DNA from: JAGRMG01 sp047975215
Lineage (GTDB): Bacteria > Pseudomonadota > Alphaproteobacteria > Rhodobacterales > Rhodobacteraceae
DNA: 64,000 nt
Reading direction: 5' to 3'
Assembly (NCBI GenBank): GCA_047975215.1
Contig: JBKEDD010000096.1
Location: 1-64,000, forward strand
Shown here: positions 16,888-24,882 of the stretch, in pieces
Numbering within the stretch: the first letter of the stretch is position 1
Layout of the letters: each line of letters opens with the position of its first letter
Program-made: the position numbers and the translations under genes
Notes under the pieces: generated by a model
Databases searched by the model: none
The model's input: only the letters and a program-made list of their open reading frames with translations
Told to the model about the DNA's origin: nothing

Positions 16888-17286
16888 TCAGCTTTCTGCC
16901 GGGGCCGGCGCATAGGATCCGTCCTCGCGGTGGACCTCGGTGCCGGTCACGGGCGGGTTGAAGACGCAGGCCATGACCAGTTCCTCATTGGCGCGCACGG
17001 TGTGGCGGTCGTGCCGGTCGAGCGCGTACATAATGCCCGGCCTGATCTCGTGCGTCTCTCCGGTGGCCAGGTCGGTGATCGAGCCGGTGCCCTGCATGCA
17101 ATAGACGCTTTCGAAGTGGTTCTTGTATTCGAACGTGTGTTCCGAACCCGGTTCGAGAAAGGTGATGTGAAAGGAAAACCCCATCCCGTCACCGGCCAGC
17201 AGCATCCGCACCGACGACCATTGCGCGTCGCTGACCACGCGGTCGCGTTCATCCTTCACGATTTTCTCGAAATCTCTTACGATCAT
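16888..17286 (-). CDS. ectC: L-ectoine synthase
   Basis: Cyclises N-gamma-acetyl-2,4-diaminobutyrate to ectoine. A 132-residue cupin starting MIVRDFEKIVKDERDRVV, with SFHITFLEPGSEHTFEYKNH, FESVYCMQGTGSI and the HDRHTVRANEELVMACVFNPP end typical of EctC. Metal-ligand candidates (Glu in FESVYC, Tyr, His in DRHTV) are present. It starts 5 bp after the ectB stop, consistent with a tightly packed operon. Confidence 0.96.
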   Translation of the reverse strand: MIVRDFEKIVKDERDRVVSDAQWSSVRMLLAGDGMGFSFHITFLEPGSEHTFEYKNHFESVYCMQGTGSITDLATGETHEIRPGIMYALDRHDRHTVRANEELVMACVFNPPVTGTEVHREDGSYAPAPAES

Positions 17287-17291
17287 GTTTT

Positions 17292-18578
17292 CTACTCCGC
17301 TGCGATACGGCTGGCGGCGGCGGCGTCGCGCGCCGCGTCCAGCATTATGGCCAGCCCCTTGCGCAACGTCGCCCCGGACGTTGTCAGTGGCGCCAGCACC
17401 TTGACCACCTGATCCTCGGGCCCCGAGGTTTCGATGACAAGCCCCTTGCCGAAGGCGCGGGCGCAGATTTCGGCGGCCAGATCGCCGTTGCCGACATCGA
17501 CCCCCTGCATCAGCCCGCGCCCCTTGAGGCGGGCGCCGGGGATGATGCCGGCCAGATCGCGCAGGCCCGCGGTCAGGATTTGGGCCTTGTGCGCCAGTTC
17601 GGTCTGGAAGGTGTCGTCCGACCAGAACTTCTCGACCGCGACGCGGGCGGTGACGAAGGCATGCGTGTTGCCGCGGAAGGTGCCGTTGTGTTCGGCGGGG
17701 CCGAACACGTCGCGTTCGGGGCGCACCAGTACCAGCGCCATGGGCAGGCCGAACCCCGAGACGGACTTGGCCAGCGTCACGATATCGGGGGTCACGCCCA
17801 TGCCCTCGAAGGAAAAGAACGTGCCGGTGCGCCCGCATCCGGCCTGGATGTCATCGGCGATCAGCAGCGCGCCGTGCTTTTTCGCGATCGCGGCCATCGC
17901 GCGCACCCAGTCGGGCGAGGCGGCGTTCAGCCCGCCTTCGCCCTGCACGGTTTCGAACATGATCGCCGCCGGCGCGTCGATGCCGCCCGAGGCGTCCGAT
18001 AGCATCCGGTCGAGCAGTGCCGCGCTGTCCACGCCATCGGCATAGCCGTCATAGGGCATGCGGGTCACGCCATGGGTGTCCATCGCGCCGCCGCCGCGGT
18101 GATAGCCGTTGCCGGTGGCCGCCAGCGCGCCCATGGTGACGCCGTGAAAGCCGTTGGTGAAGGCGATGATGTTGGTGCGCCCGGTGGCCTTGCGCGCCAG
18201 CTTCATCGCGGCCTCGACCGCATTGGCGCCGGTCGGGCCGGTGAACATGACCTTGTGGTCCATGCCGCGCGGTTTCAGGATATGGGTTTCGAACGCTTCA
18301 AGGAACCGCCCCTTGGCATCGGTGTGCAGATCCAGCGCGTGCGCCAGCCCGTCATCGGCAAGATGTTCGATCAGGGCGCGTTTCATGTCCGGGTCGTTAT
18401 GGCCGTAGTTCAGCGACGAACAGCCGGCGAGAAAGTCGATATAGCTGCGCCCGTCGGCGTCGGTCATCTCGGACCCCCGGGCCGAGACGAACAGCGCCCC
18501 GATGCCCCGGCAATAGCTGCGGGCCTCGGATTCGCGGCGTTCGAAAATGGCGGTTTGCAATGTCGTTTCGCTCGACAT
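17292..18578 (-). CDS. ectB: Diaminobutyrate-2-oxoglutarate aminotransferase
   Basis: PLP enzyme converting aspartate semialdehyde to L-2,4-diaminobutyrate with glutamate as donor, the first dedicated ectoine step. 428 residues in the class III aminotransferase fold: SSLNYGHNDPDMKRALIEHL, MFTGPTGANAVEAAMKLARK, LLIADDIQAGCGRTGTFFSF and the PLP lysine in VTLAKSVSGFGLPMAL. Start MSSETTLQTA at 18578 preceded by GACAGGAGT; an in-frame ATG six codons earlier is less well placed. Confidence 0.96.
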   Translation of the reverse strand: MSSETTLQTAIFERRESEARSYCRGIGALFVSARGSEMTDADGRSYIDFLAGCSSLNYGHNDPDMKRALIEHLADDGLAHALDLHTDAKGRFLEAFETHILKPRGMDHKVMFTGPTGANAVEAAMKLARKATGRTNIIAFTNGFHGVTMGALAATGNGYHRGGGAMDTHGVTRMPYDGYADGVDSAALLDRMLSDASGGIDAPAAIMFETVQGEGGLNAASPDWVRAMAAIAKKHGALLIADDIQAGCGRTGTFFSFEGMGVTPDIVTLAKSVSGFGLPMALVLVRPERDVFGPAEHNGTFRGNTHAFVTARVAVEKFWSDDTFQTELAHKAQILTAGLRDLAGIIPGARLKGRGLMQGVDVGNGDLAAEICARAFGKGLVIETSGPEDQVVKVLAPLTTSGATLRKGLAIMLDAARDAAAASRIAAE

Positions 18579-18632
18579 GGGGACTCCTGTCTTCAATGGG
18601 GTGGCAAGGACGGGCGGGCGCGGCGCCGTGGC

Positions 18633-19166
18633 TCAGGCCGCTTTCTTCATCCGCTCCGGCAGGTCGATCGTGACCATGTGTTCGGTTGCGTGGCGGCCAT
18701 CGAAATGGCCCTCGCGGGTGTAATGCGCCGTGTGGCCCAGCTCGCCCTTTTCGAGGCGGGCGAGCTTGCGGAACAGCGCCCAGGATGCCTTGTTGTCCGA
18801 GGTGATGGTGGTTTGCAGGCGCTCCACCTCGTCGCAGGCGTCGCGGCGCAGCAGGTGTTGCAGCATCTTCGCGCCCAGCCCGGTGCCGCGTGCGGCGGGG
18901 GCGACGGCCACCTGCCAGACGAACAGCGTTTGCGTGGCTTCGGCGGGTACCACATAGGCGGAAATCCAGCCCGCGATCCTGCCGTTCAGTTCGGCCACGA
19001 CGCAGGTATCGCGGAAATGATCGCACTGGATCAGGTTGCAATACATCGAGTTCTCGTCCAGCGGCTTGCACTCGCGTACCAGGTTCCAGATCGCGGCGCC
19101 GTCCCTGGCCTTTGGCGTGCGCAGGCTCGGGGCGGGGCCGCGAAACATCTCTCTGGTGTTGGACAT
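18633..19166 (-). CDS. ectA: L-2,4-diaminobutyric acid acetyltransferase
   Basis: Acetylates diaminobutyrate at the gamma-amino group with acetyl-CoA. The 177-residue GNAT protein shows VWQVAVAPAARGTGLGAKML (acetyl-CoA loop) and TTITSDNKASWALFRKLA. The ending EHMVTIDLP followed by a basic tail is EctA-like. Start MSNTREMF at 19166 follows GGAGGAACCACAG. First gene of ectABC-ask; promoter in 19167-19408, shared with the divergent regulator. Confidence 0.95.
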   Translation of the reverse strand: MSNTREMFRGPAPSLRTPKARDGAAIWNLVRECKPLDENSMYCNLIQCDHFRDTCVVAELNGRIAGWISAYVVPAEATQTLFVWQVAVAPAARGTGLGAKMLQHLLRRDACDEVERLQTTITSDNKASWALFRKLARLEKGELGHTAHYTREGHFDGRHATEHMVTIDLPERMKKAA

Positions 19167-19408
19167 GGGCTGTGGTTCCTCCATTTGCTTCGCTAAGCTA
19201 ACTAATGAAATTCTGCTCAGATTCAACCGGAAATGCGCACTAGGCGGCGTTTTGCCCATATACGCCACGTTACAAGGCGTGGATTCGTCAAATGCACTGG
19301 CGGGGTATGTTTAGCTTTACGATGGATATTGCGGTGGCTTGTCGAGGTTTGGCGCCGGTGCCATCATGCGGGGCGTATCCAGTTGGCGCATATCGAAAGG
19401 GGAACACC
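19167..19408. promoter_or_regulatory. Divergent ectA / ectR-like control region
   Basis: 242 bp without a gene. It is AT-richer near ectA and carries tandem GCTAA/CTAAT words (gctaagctaactaatg at 19191-19206) that could be part of a MarR-type operator or the ectA -10 region. A small dyad CCACG-ttacaagg-CGTGG lies at 19261-19278. No promoter is clear enough to call. Confidence 0.4.
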
Positions 19409-19903
19409 GTGGACCGTATCGATGCATGTCTGATCGCACTGCGCCGGATTCTCCGCGCGACCGAGATCTATGGCCGCGAACTGGCGCAGGCGGCGGGGCT
19501 GACGGCGGTGCAATTCCGGGTGTTGCAGGTGGTGGCCGAACGGGACGACTGCACCGCCAAGGACATCTCGGCGCGAATGGGCGTGGCCCAGGCCACCGTG
19601 ACGGCGCTGGTTGACCGGCTGGTGCGTCAGGGCATGGTGGTGCGCAGAAAGTCCGACAGCGACCGGCGCAAGACCCATATCCTGACGACCGGGCAGGGCC
19701 GCGCGGCGCTGGCCAGCGCGCCAGATGCGCTGCAACAACGGTATGCCCGCCGGTTCGAGGCGCTGGCCGACTGGGAACAGGCGATGCTGGTGGCGTCGCT
19801 GGAGCGTGTGGCGGCGATGCTGGACGCGGGTGATCTTGATGCTTCGCCGGTGCTGGACCTGGGCGAGATCGTGCCGCCGCCCGGGCCGCCGGGGGTCTCG
19901 TGA
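19409..19903 (+). CDS. MarR-family regulator, EctR-like
   Basis: A 164-residue MarR protein with the winged helix CTAKDISARMGVAQATVTAL and wing DRLVRQGMVVRRKSDSDRRK. Start is GTG 19409 with GAAAGGGGAACACC upstream; the product begins (V/M)DRIDACLIALRR. Divergent placement next to ectA is the arrangement of EctR, the MarR repressor of ectoine genes in several halotolerant proteobacteria, so it probably represses ectABC-ask at low salinity. Identity as EctR is inferred from position. Confidence 0.8.
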   Translation: MDRIDACLIALRRILRATEIYGRELAQAAGLTAVQFRVLQVVAERDDCTAKDISARMGVAQATVTALVDRLVRQGMVVRRKSDSDRRKTHILTTGQGRAALASAPDALQQRYARRFEALADWEQAMLVASLERVAAMLDAGDLDASPVLDLGEIVPPPGPPGVS

Positions 19904-19933
19904 CGCGGACTCGTAGTTCGGTACATCGGCATC

Positions 19934-20006
19934 CGGGCGCGAACCGGATCGCAAGCGATCCGCGGGCCATTGGTGAACGTTGCGGACTCTGGATTCGGGT
20001 GACTAT
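19934..20006. repeat. Intergenic repeat, copy 2
   Basis: Same block order as 6211-6287: GGGCGCG, CCGGATCGC-aa-GCGATCC, GTGA, GTTGCG, CTGG, TTCGGG, CTAT. A related fragment with GTGCGAACCGGATCGCGGGG is at 22352-22371. A dispersed intergenic repeat of this genome is likely. Confidence 0.55.
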
Positions 20007-20025
20007 GCCCGCGCCCGGCGCGGGC
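20007..20025. terminator. Hairpin between ectR-like gene and puuD
   Basis: GCCCGCGC-ccg-GCGCGGGC, 8-bp perfect stem, between two convergent genes. Likely shared terminator without a T run. Confidence 0.5.
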
Positions 20026-20028
20026 CTC

Positions 20029-21288
20029 TCAGTCGGCCGCGATCCGCATCGGCAGGTTCTTCGAAGCGTTGCGGTACCAGTCGATGACGGTCCGGCGTTC
20101 TGCGGGTTCCATGAAGGTCACGTTCGCGGGGGGCATGGCACCGGTCACGCCGGCCTGGATATAGATCTGGCGGGCGGCGCGGGCGATGTCGGCCTCGGTT
20201 TCCAGCAGGATGCCCCTGGGCGCGCGGTGGATGCCCTCGTAATAGGGCTCGCGCGCATGGCACATCGAACAGCGCCCGGGCACCACGGCCATCACATCCT
20301 CGAACCCCTCGGCCTCGGCAAAGACCTGTTCGGTCGGGCTTAGTGCGCGGGCCTCGGATTCGTCGTATGTATCCTGCATCAGCGGCGCCGTCGAAAGCCA
20401 CATGATCGCGGCGAACAGCAGCGCGGTGACTGCCCATGTCCACCATTTCAGGCCGCCGCCCGCGTGCATGGTGTTGAAGAAATGCCGGATCGTCACGCCC
20501 ATCAGGAATACCAGCGCCGCGATCACCCAGTTCCATTCGGTCGCGAACGCCAGCGGATAGTGGTTGGACAGCATCAGGAACACGACCGGCAGCGTCAGAT
20601 AGTTGTTATGCGTCGAACGCAGCTTGGCGATCTTGCCATACTTGGCGTCGGGCGTGCGGCCTTCCTGAAGATCCTTAACCACGATGCGCTGGTTGGGCAT
20701 GATGATGAAGAACACGTTGGCCGTCATGATGGTGGCGGTGAAGGCGCCCAGATGCAGCATGGTGGCCCGGCCGGTGAAGATCTGGTTGTAGCCCCAGCCC
20801 ATCGCCACCAGCAGCACGAACAACAGAAGCATCAGCAGCGTCGGCTTTTCGCCCAGGCCCGATTTGCAGAGGAAGTCGTAGACCAGCCAGCCCACGGTGA
20901 GCGAGACTGCCGAGATCGCGATGCCCTGCCACAGCGCCAGATCGGCCTTGGCCGAGTCGATCAGGTACAGCTCGCCGCCGATCCAGTAGACCATCATCAG
21001 GAGAGCGGCACCCGACAGCCAGGTGGCATAGCTTTCCCATTTGAACCAGATCAGGTGGTCGGGCATGTGTTCGGGTGCCACCAGGTATTTCTGGATATGA
21101 TAGAAGCCGCCGCCATGCACCTGCCATTCCTCGCCATGCGCGCCGGCGGGCAGGTGCGGCGCCTTGCGCAGACCCAGATCCAGCGCCACGAAATAGAACG
21201 ACGATCCGATCCAGGCGATGGCGGTAACGACGTGCAGCCAGCGGACCGCGAAGGCCAGCCAGTCCCAGGTGATGGCGATGTCCAGCAT
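20029..21288 (-). CDS. puuD: Membrane-bound urate oxidase/hydroxylase with cytochrome c domain
   Basis: Oxidises urate to 5-hydroxyisourate and passes electrons to its own heme c. The 419-residue protein has an N-terminal membrane part with several hydrophobic helices (from MLDIAITWDWLAFAVRWLHV to WWTWAVTALLFAAIMWL). Its C-terminal cytochrome c domain has CSMCH (Cys340, Cys343, His344) and a likely Met ligand in GAMPPAN. This is the PuuD architecture of alphaproteobacteria, distinct from cofactor-free uricase. Start at 21288 follows ACAGGAGAACCCC. Divergent from a LysR gene; uraH and puuE lie just beyond. Confidence 0.93.
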   Translation of the reverse strand: MLDIAITWDWLAFAVRWLHVVTAIAWIGSSFYFVALDLGLRKAPHLPAGAHGEEWQVHGGGFYHIQKYLVAPEHMPDHLIWFKWESYATWLSGAALLMMVYWIGGELYLIDSAKADLALWQGIAISAVSLTVGWLVYDFLCKSGLGEKPTLLMLLLFVLLVAMGWGYNQIFTGRATMLHLGAFTATIMTANVFFIIMPNQRIVVKDLQEGRTPDAKYGKIAKLRSTHNNYLTLPVVFLMLSNHYPLAFATEWNWVIAALVFLMGVTIRHFFNTMHAGGGLKWWTWAVTALLFAAIMWLSTAPLMQDTYDESEARALSPTEQVFAEAEGFEDVMAVVPGRCSMCHAREPYYEGIHRAPRGILLETEADIARAARQIYIQAGVTGAMPPANVTFMEPAERRTVIDWYRNASKNLPMRIAAD

Positions 21289-21394
21289 GGGGTTCTCCTG
21301 TCGGTTGGTGCCGGCAACGCTATTGCAGGCGGCGATTATCGTGTATTGGAGAAAATGTCCTAGCTGCTTCAAATAATGCAGAAGAATAACCGGA

Positions 21395-22312
21395 ATGGCC
21401 TATCTGGAAAACATCCAAACCTTCGTGCGGGTCTATGAACTGGGCAACATGTCGGCGGCGGCGCGCGATCTGCGAATTTCGGCGGCGGTGGCGTCCTCGC
21501 GCATTTCCCAGCTCGAGGAACATCTGAACGTGCGCCTCTTCCAGCGCACGACGCGGATGCTGAACCCCACCGAACAGGGCAACCTGTTCTATCGCGGCGC
21601 CACCAAGATACTGGAATCGGTGGACGAGGCCGAAGCCGAGATCACCCAGGTTACGCGGATGCCGCGCGGTTCGCTTTATGTCGCGGCGCCGCTGGGGCTG
21701 GGGCAGCGGCTGATCGCGCCGGCGGTGCCCCGCTTCCGGGAACGCTATCCGCTGATCAACATCCGCCTGCGGCTGTCCGACCGGCGGCTGGACCTTGCTG
21801 CCGAAGGGCTGGACGCGGCGTTTTTCCTGGGCGTGCCCGAGGATTCGACCCTGCGCATCCGCAAGATCACCGATTGCCCGCGCATCCTGTGCGCCTCGCC
21901 CGGATATCTGGCCGAACGCGGCCACCCGGCGCATTCGGGCGAACTCAAGACCGACAAGCACGATTGCCTGAACCTGCGCTATCCCGGCGCGCCGGAATTC
22001 CAGTGGCCGCTGATGACGGGTGACGGGGTCAAGCGCGTCACCGTTACCGGCCCGTTCGAATCCGATCACGGCGATATCCTGACCAACTGGGCGCTTGACG
22101 GGTACGGTATCATCCTCAAGCCGGTGTTCGAGATTTCCGAACATCTGGATTCGGGCCGTCTGGTGCCGGTGCTGGAGAACGAACCGCCGCTGCCGATCCA
22201 GATGGCCTGCCTGTACATGCACCGGCGCCGGCAGGATCCCAAGGCGCGGCTGTTCATCGACTTCATGGTCGATCACATTCTCGCGTCGATGCCGCGCCGG
22301 GGGGGAAGATAA
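21395..22312 (+). CDS. LysR-family regulator of urate catabolism (probable)
   Basis: A 305-residue LysR protein: HTH FVRVYELGNMSAAARDLRIS then LEEHLNVRLFQRTTR, and a periplasmic-binding-like effector domain (GSLYVAAPLGLGQRLIAPAV). Placed between puuD and uraH/puuE and divergent from puuD across 106 bp, it probably activates the urate genes in response to urate or an allantoin-pathway intermediate. The effector is a guess; family membership is clear. Confidence 0.88.
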   Translation: MAYLENIQTFVRVYELGNMSAAARDLRISAAVASSRISQLEEHLNVRLFQRTTRMLNPTEQGNLFYRGATKILESVDEAEAEITQVTRMPRGSLYVAAPLGLGQRLIAPAVPRFRERYPLINIRLRLSDRRLDLAAEGLDAAFFLGVPEDSTLRIRKITDCPRILCASPGYLAERGHPAHSGELKTDKHDCLNLRYPGAPEFQWPLMTGDGVKRVTVTGPFESDHGDILTNWALDGYGIILKPVFEISEHLDSGRLVPVLENEPPLPIQMACLYMHRRRQDPKARLFIDFMVDHILASMPRRGGR

Positions 22313-22410
22313 TTGCCCCCGGCCGCACCCGCGCCAGAAGTGCGGGGTCGGGTGCGAACCGGATCGCGGGGCGGTCGGTCCTTGCCGCGCCGGGCGGGCG
22401 TCGGGGCCGC

Positions 22411-22764
22411 TTAACTGCCGCGATAGGTGGAATAGCCGAACGGCGACAGCAGCAGCGGCACATGATAATGCGCGGCCTGCGACATGCCAAAGCGCAGCGG
22501 CACCCTGTCCAGAAAGCGCGGGCTTTCGGGCGCCGCGCCGCTGGCGTCCAGATAGGCGCCCGCGTGAAACACCAGTTCATAGACGCCGGTGGCGAACTCG
22601 GCCTCGGGCAGGATCGGGGCGTCGGTGCGCCCGTCCTCGTTGGTGGTCAGGGTTCGCAGATGGGCGCGGCTTTCGCCCTCGATGCGGTAAAGGTCGATCT
22701 TCAGCCCGGCAGCGGGGCGGCCGCTGGCGGTGTCGAGAACATGGGTGGTCAGGTATCCGGCCAT
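22411..22764 (-). CDS. uraH: 5-hydroxyisourate hydrolase
   Basis: Hydrolyses 5-hydroxyisourate to OHCU, the step after PuuD. A 117-residue transthyretin-like protein beginning MAGYLTTHVLDTASGRPAAG (catalytic His8) and ending with the diagnostic SPFGYSTYRGS tail; HYHVPLLLSP carries the second catalytic His. Start ATG 22764 with AAAGGAGGCACCGCA. Divergent from the puuE-uraD fusion with a strong dyad between them. Confidence 0.95.
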   Translation of the reverse strand: MAGYLTTHVLDTASGRPAAGLKIDLYRIEGESRAHLRTLTTNEDGRTDAPILPEAEFATGVYELVFHAGAYLDASGAAPESPRFLDRVPLRFGMSQAAHYHVPLLLSPFGYSTYRGS

Positions 22765-22852
22765 TGCGGTGCCTCCTTTGCGGGTCCGCCCTGTCTTAAC
22801 GGGTACCGGGGCGGATGCCACACAGGGAAGGGGCAAACAACACTTTCAGGAA

Positions 22853-22887
22853 TATAGAGAGAATAAGTCGCATTATTCTGTTCTATA
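22853..22887. promoter_or_regulatory. Two-tier dyad between uraH and puuE-uraD
   Basis: Inner arms AGAATAA-gtcgca-TTATTCT (7-bp perfect) nested in outer arms TATAGA and TCTATA. It lies 27 bp upstream of the puuE GTG and 89 bp upstream of uraH, a good place for one regulator to control both directions. Confidence 0.6.
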
Positions 22888-22913
22888 AGCGCAAGACCTT
22901 CAGGAGGACGGAT

Positions 22914-24329
22914 GTGAAACGCTATCCCCGCGACATGCGCGGCCACGGGCAGAACGCCCCCGCCGCCGACTGGCCCGGCGATGCCCGGGTCGCGGTGCAG
23001 TTCGTGCTGAACTACGAGGAGGGCGGCGAGAACTGCATCCTGCATGGCGACGATGCGTCCGAGGCGTTCCTGTCGGACATTCCCGGCGCCGCGCAATGGC
23101 CGGGCCAGCGCCACTGGAACATGGAATCGATCTATGAATACGGCGCGCGGGCCGGGTTCTGGCGACTGCACCGGCTGTTCACCGGCGCCGGAATCCCGCT
23201 GACCATCTACGGCGTGGCCAGTGCCCTTGCGCGCAGCCCCGAACAGGTGGCCGCGATGGTGCAGGCGGGCTGGGAGATCGCCAGCCACGGGCTGAAATGG
23301 GTGGAGCATCGCGACATGCCCGAGGCCGAGGAACGCGCCGCCATCGCCGAGGCGATCCGCCTGCATACCGAGGTCGTGGGCACGCCGCCGCGCGGCTGGT
23401 ATACCGGCCGGTGCAGCGCCAACACCGTGCGCCTGGCCGCCGAAACCGGCGCGTTCGACTATATCAGCGATACCTATGACGACGATCTGCCCTACTGGGT
23501 CGAAATCGGCGAACGCGACCAGTTGATCGTGCCCTACACGCTGGAAGCCAACGACATGCGGTTCGCCACCGCGCCGGGCTGGGTCACGGGGCAGGATTTC
23601 TTTCGCTATCTCAAGGATGCGTTCGACACGCTTTATGCCGAAGGCGAGAACGGCGCGCCCAAGATGATGAGCGTCGGCCTGCATTGCCGGCTGATCGGGC
23701 GGCCCGGCAAGATCGCCGGGCTGAAGCGGTTCCTGGATCATATCAGCGGCTTTGACGGGGTCTGGTGCCCGCGCCGGATCGACATTGCCGAACACTGGGC
23801 CGCAACGCACCCGCACCGGCGCACCGAACGGCCCAGCCGGATGGAGCGGGCGCGGTTCGTCGAACAATACGGCGGCGTTTTCGAACATTCGCCCTGGATC
23901 GCAGAACGCGCCTTCGATCTCGAACTCGGCCCGGCGCATGACTGCGCCGCCGGGGTCCACAACGCGCTGTGCCGGATATTTCGCAGCGCGACGCGCGAGG
24001 AACGCATGGGCGTGCTGACGGCGCACCCCGACCTGGCCGGCAAGCTGGCCGCCGCCGGGCGGCTGACGGCGCAAAGCACCTCCGAACAGGCCGGGGCCGG
24101 GCTGGACCTGCTGACCGACGACGAACGCGCCGCGTTCCAGAAACAGAACGCGGCCTATGTCGCGGCGCACGGCTTTCCTTTCATCATCGCGGTGCGCGAT
24201 CATGACAAGGCGTCGATTCGCGCGGCGTTCGCGCGGCGCATCGGCAACGACAGCGAAACCGAATTCGCCGAAGCCTGCCGCCAGGTCGAACGCATCGCCG
24301 AATTCCGCCTCGCGGATCTGTTCGCGTGA
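22914..24329 (+). CDS. puuE: Fused allantoinase (PuuE) / OHCU decarboxylase (UraD)
   Basis: 471 residues. Residues 1 to about 305 are a polysaccharide-deacetylase-fold allantoinase (RYPRDMRGHGQNAPAADWPG, WEIASHGLKWVEH, GWYTGRCSANT). After a short linker, about 315-471 is OHCU decarboxylase (RARFVEQYGGVFEHSPWIAE, THPDL-like VLTAHPDLAGKLAAAG, then FPFIIAVRDHDKASIRAAFA). One polypeptide thus carries steps 3 and 4 of urate breakdown, OHCU to S-allantoin to allantoate. Start is GTG 22914 after AGGAGGACGGAT; the nearby ATG at 22912 is out of frame and stops at once. This fusion is known in other alphaproteobacteria. Confidence 0.93.
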   Translation: MKRYPRDMRGHGQNAPAADWPGDARVAVQFVLNYEEGGENCILHGDDASEAFLSDIPGAAQWPGQRHWNMESIYEYGARAGFWRLHRLFTGAGIPLTIYGVASALARSPEQVAAMVQAGWEIASHGLKWVEHRDMPEAEERAAIAEAIRLHTEVVGTPPRGWYTGRCSANTVRLAAETGAFDYISDTYDDDLPYWVEIGERDQLIVPYTLEANDMRFATAPGWVTGQDFFRYLKDAFDTLYAEGENGAPKMMSVGLHCRLIGRPGKIAGLKRFLDHISGFDGVWCPRRIDIAEHWAATHPHRRTERPSRMERARFVEQYGGVFEHSPWIAERAFDLELGPAHDCAAGVHNALCRIFRSATREERMGVLTAHPDLAGKLAAAGRLTAQSTSEQAGAGLDLLTDDERAAFQKQNAAYVAAHGFPFIIAVRDHDKASIRAAFARRIGNDSETEFAEACRQVERIAEFRLADLFA

Positions 24330-24832
24330 GCGGTACGCCCTCCCGCCGGCTGACGCCGGCCGCCCTGACGGGCGAAGCCTTTGCGCCCTGGGGCGACGTG
24401 ATCCAGACGCGCGGCGACCCCGACCGGATCATCAATCAGGGCATGTGCGGGCGCTTTCACGATCTCGCCCGGCTCGACTTTGGCGATGGCCGCGCCGGGA
24501 TCAGCCTGTTCGACGCGAAGGCGCGGGCGCTGCCCCATCCGGTCGACATGGTCGAACGCCACCCGCAAGGCAGCCAGGCGTTCATCCCGCTTGACGGGGT
24601 GCCGATGCTGGTGGTGGTCGCCGATGACGACGGCGGCGCGCCCGTCAACCTGCGCGCTTTTCTCAGCGGGCCGGGGCAGGGGATCAACCTGCTGCGCGGG
24701 GTCTGGCATGGCGTGCTGGCGCCCGTCGGCGCGCCCGGGCTGTTTGCCGTGATCGACCGCATCGGAGATGGCGACAATCTGGAAGAACACTGGTTCGACA
24801 CGCCCTTCGTTGTCGTGCCGCAATCCGACTGA
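24326..24832 (+). CDS. allA: Ureidoglycolate lyase
   Basis: Splits ureidoglycolate to glyoxylate and urea. 168 residues with the AllA pattern: LTGEAFAPWGDVIQTRGDPD near the start, ERHPQGSQAFIPLDGVPMLV, FLSGPGQGINLLRGVWHGVL and DRIGDGDNLEEHWFD near the end. GTG start at 24326 overlaps the puuE stop (GTGA), so translation is coupled. Its glyoxylate product is the substrate of the BHAC genes 8 kb downstream. Confidence 0.94.
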   Translation: MSGTPSRRLTPAALTGEAFAPWGDVIQTRGDPDRIINQGMCGRFHDLARLDFGDGRAGISLFDAKARALPHPVDMVERHPQGSQAFIPLDGVPMLVVVADDDGGAPVNLRAFLSGPGQGINLLRGVWHGVLAPVGAPGLFAVIDRIGDGDNLEEHWFDTPFVVVPQSD

Positions 24833-24882
24833 CCCCGCCACAAGAAGCGGGGGCAACCCAACTGCCGACAGGGAGGAAACCG

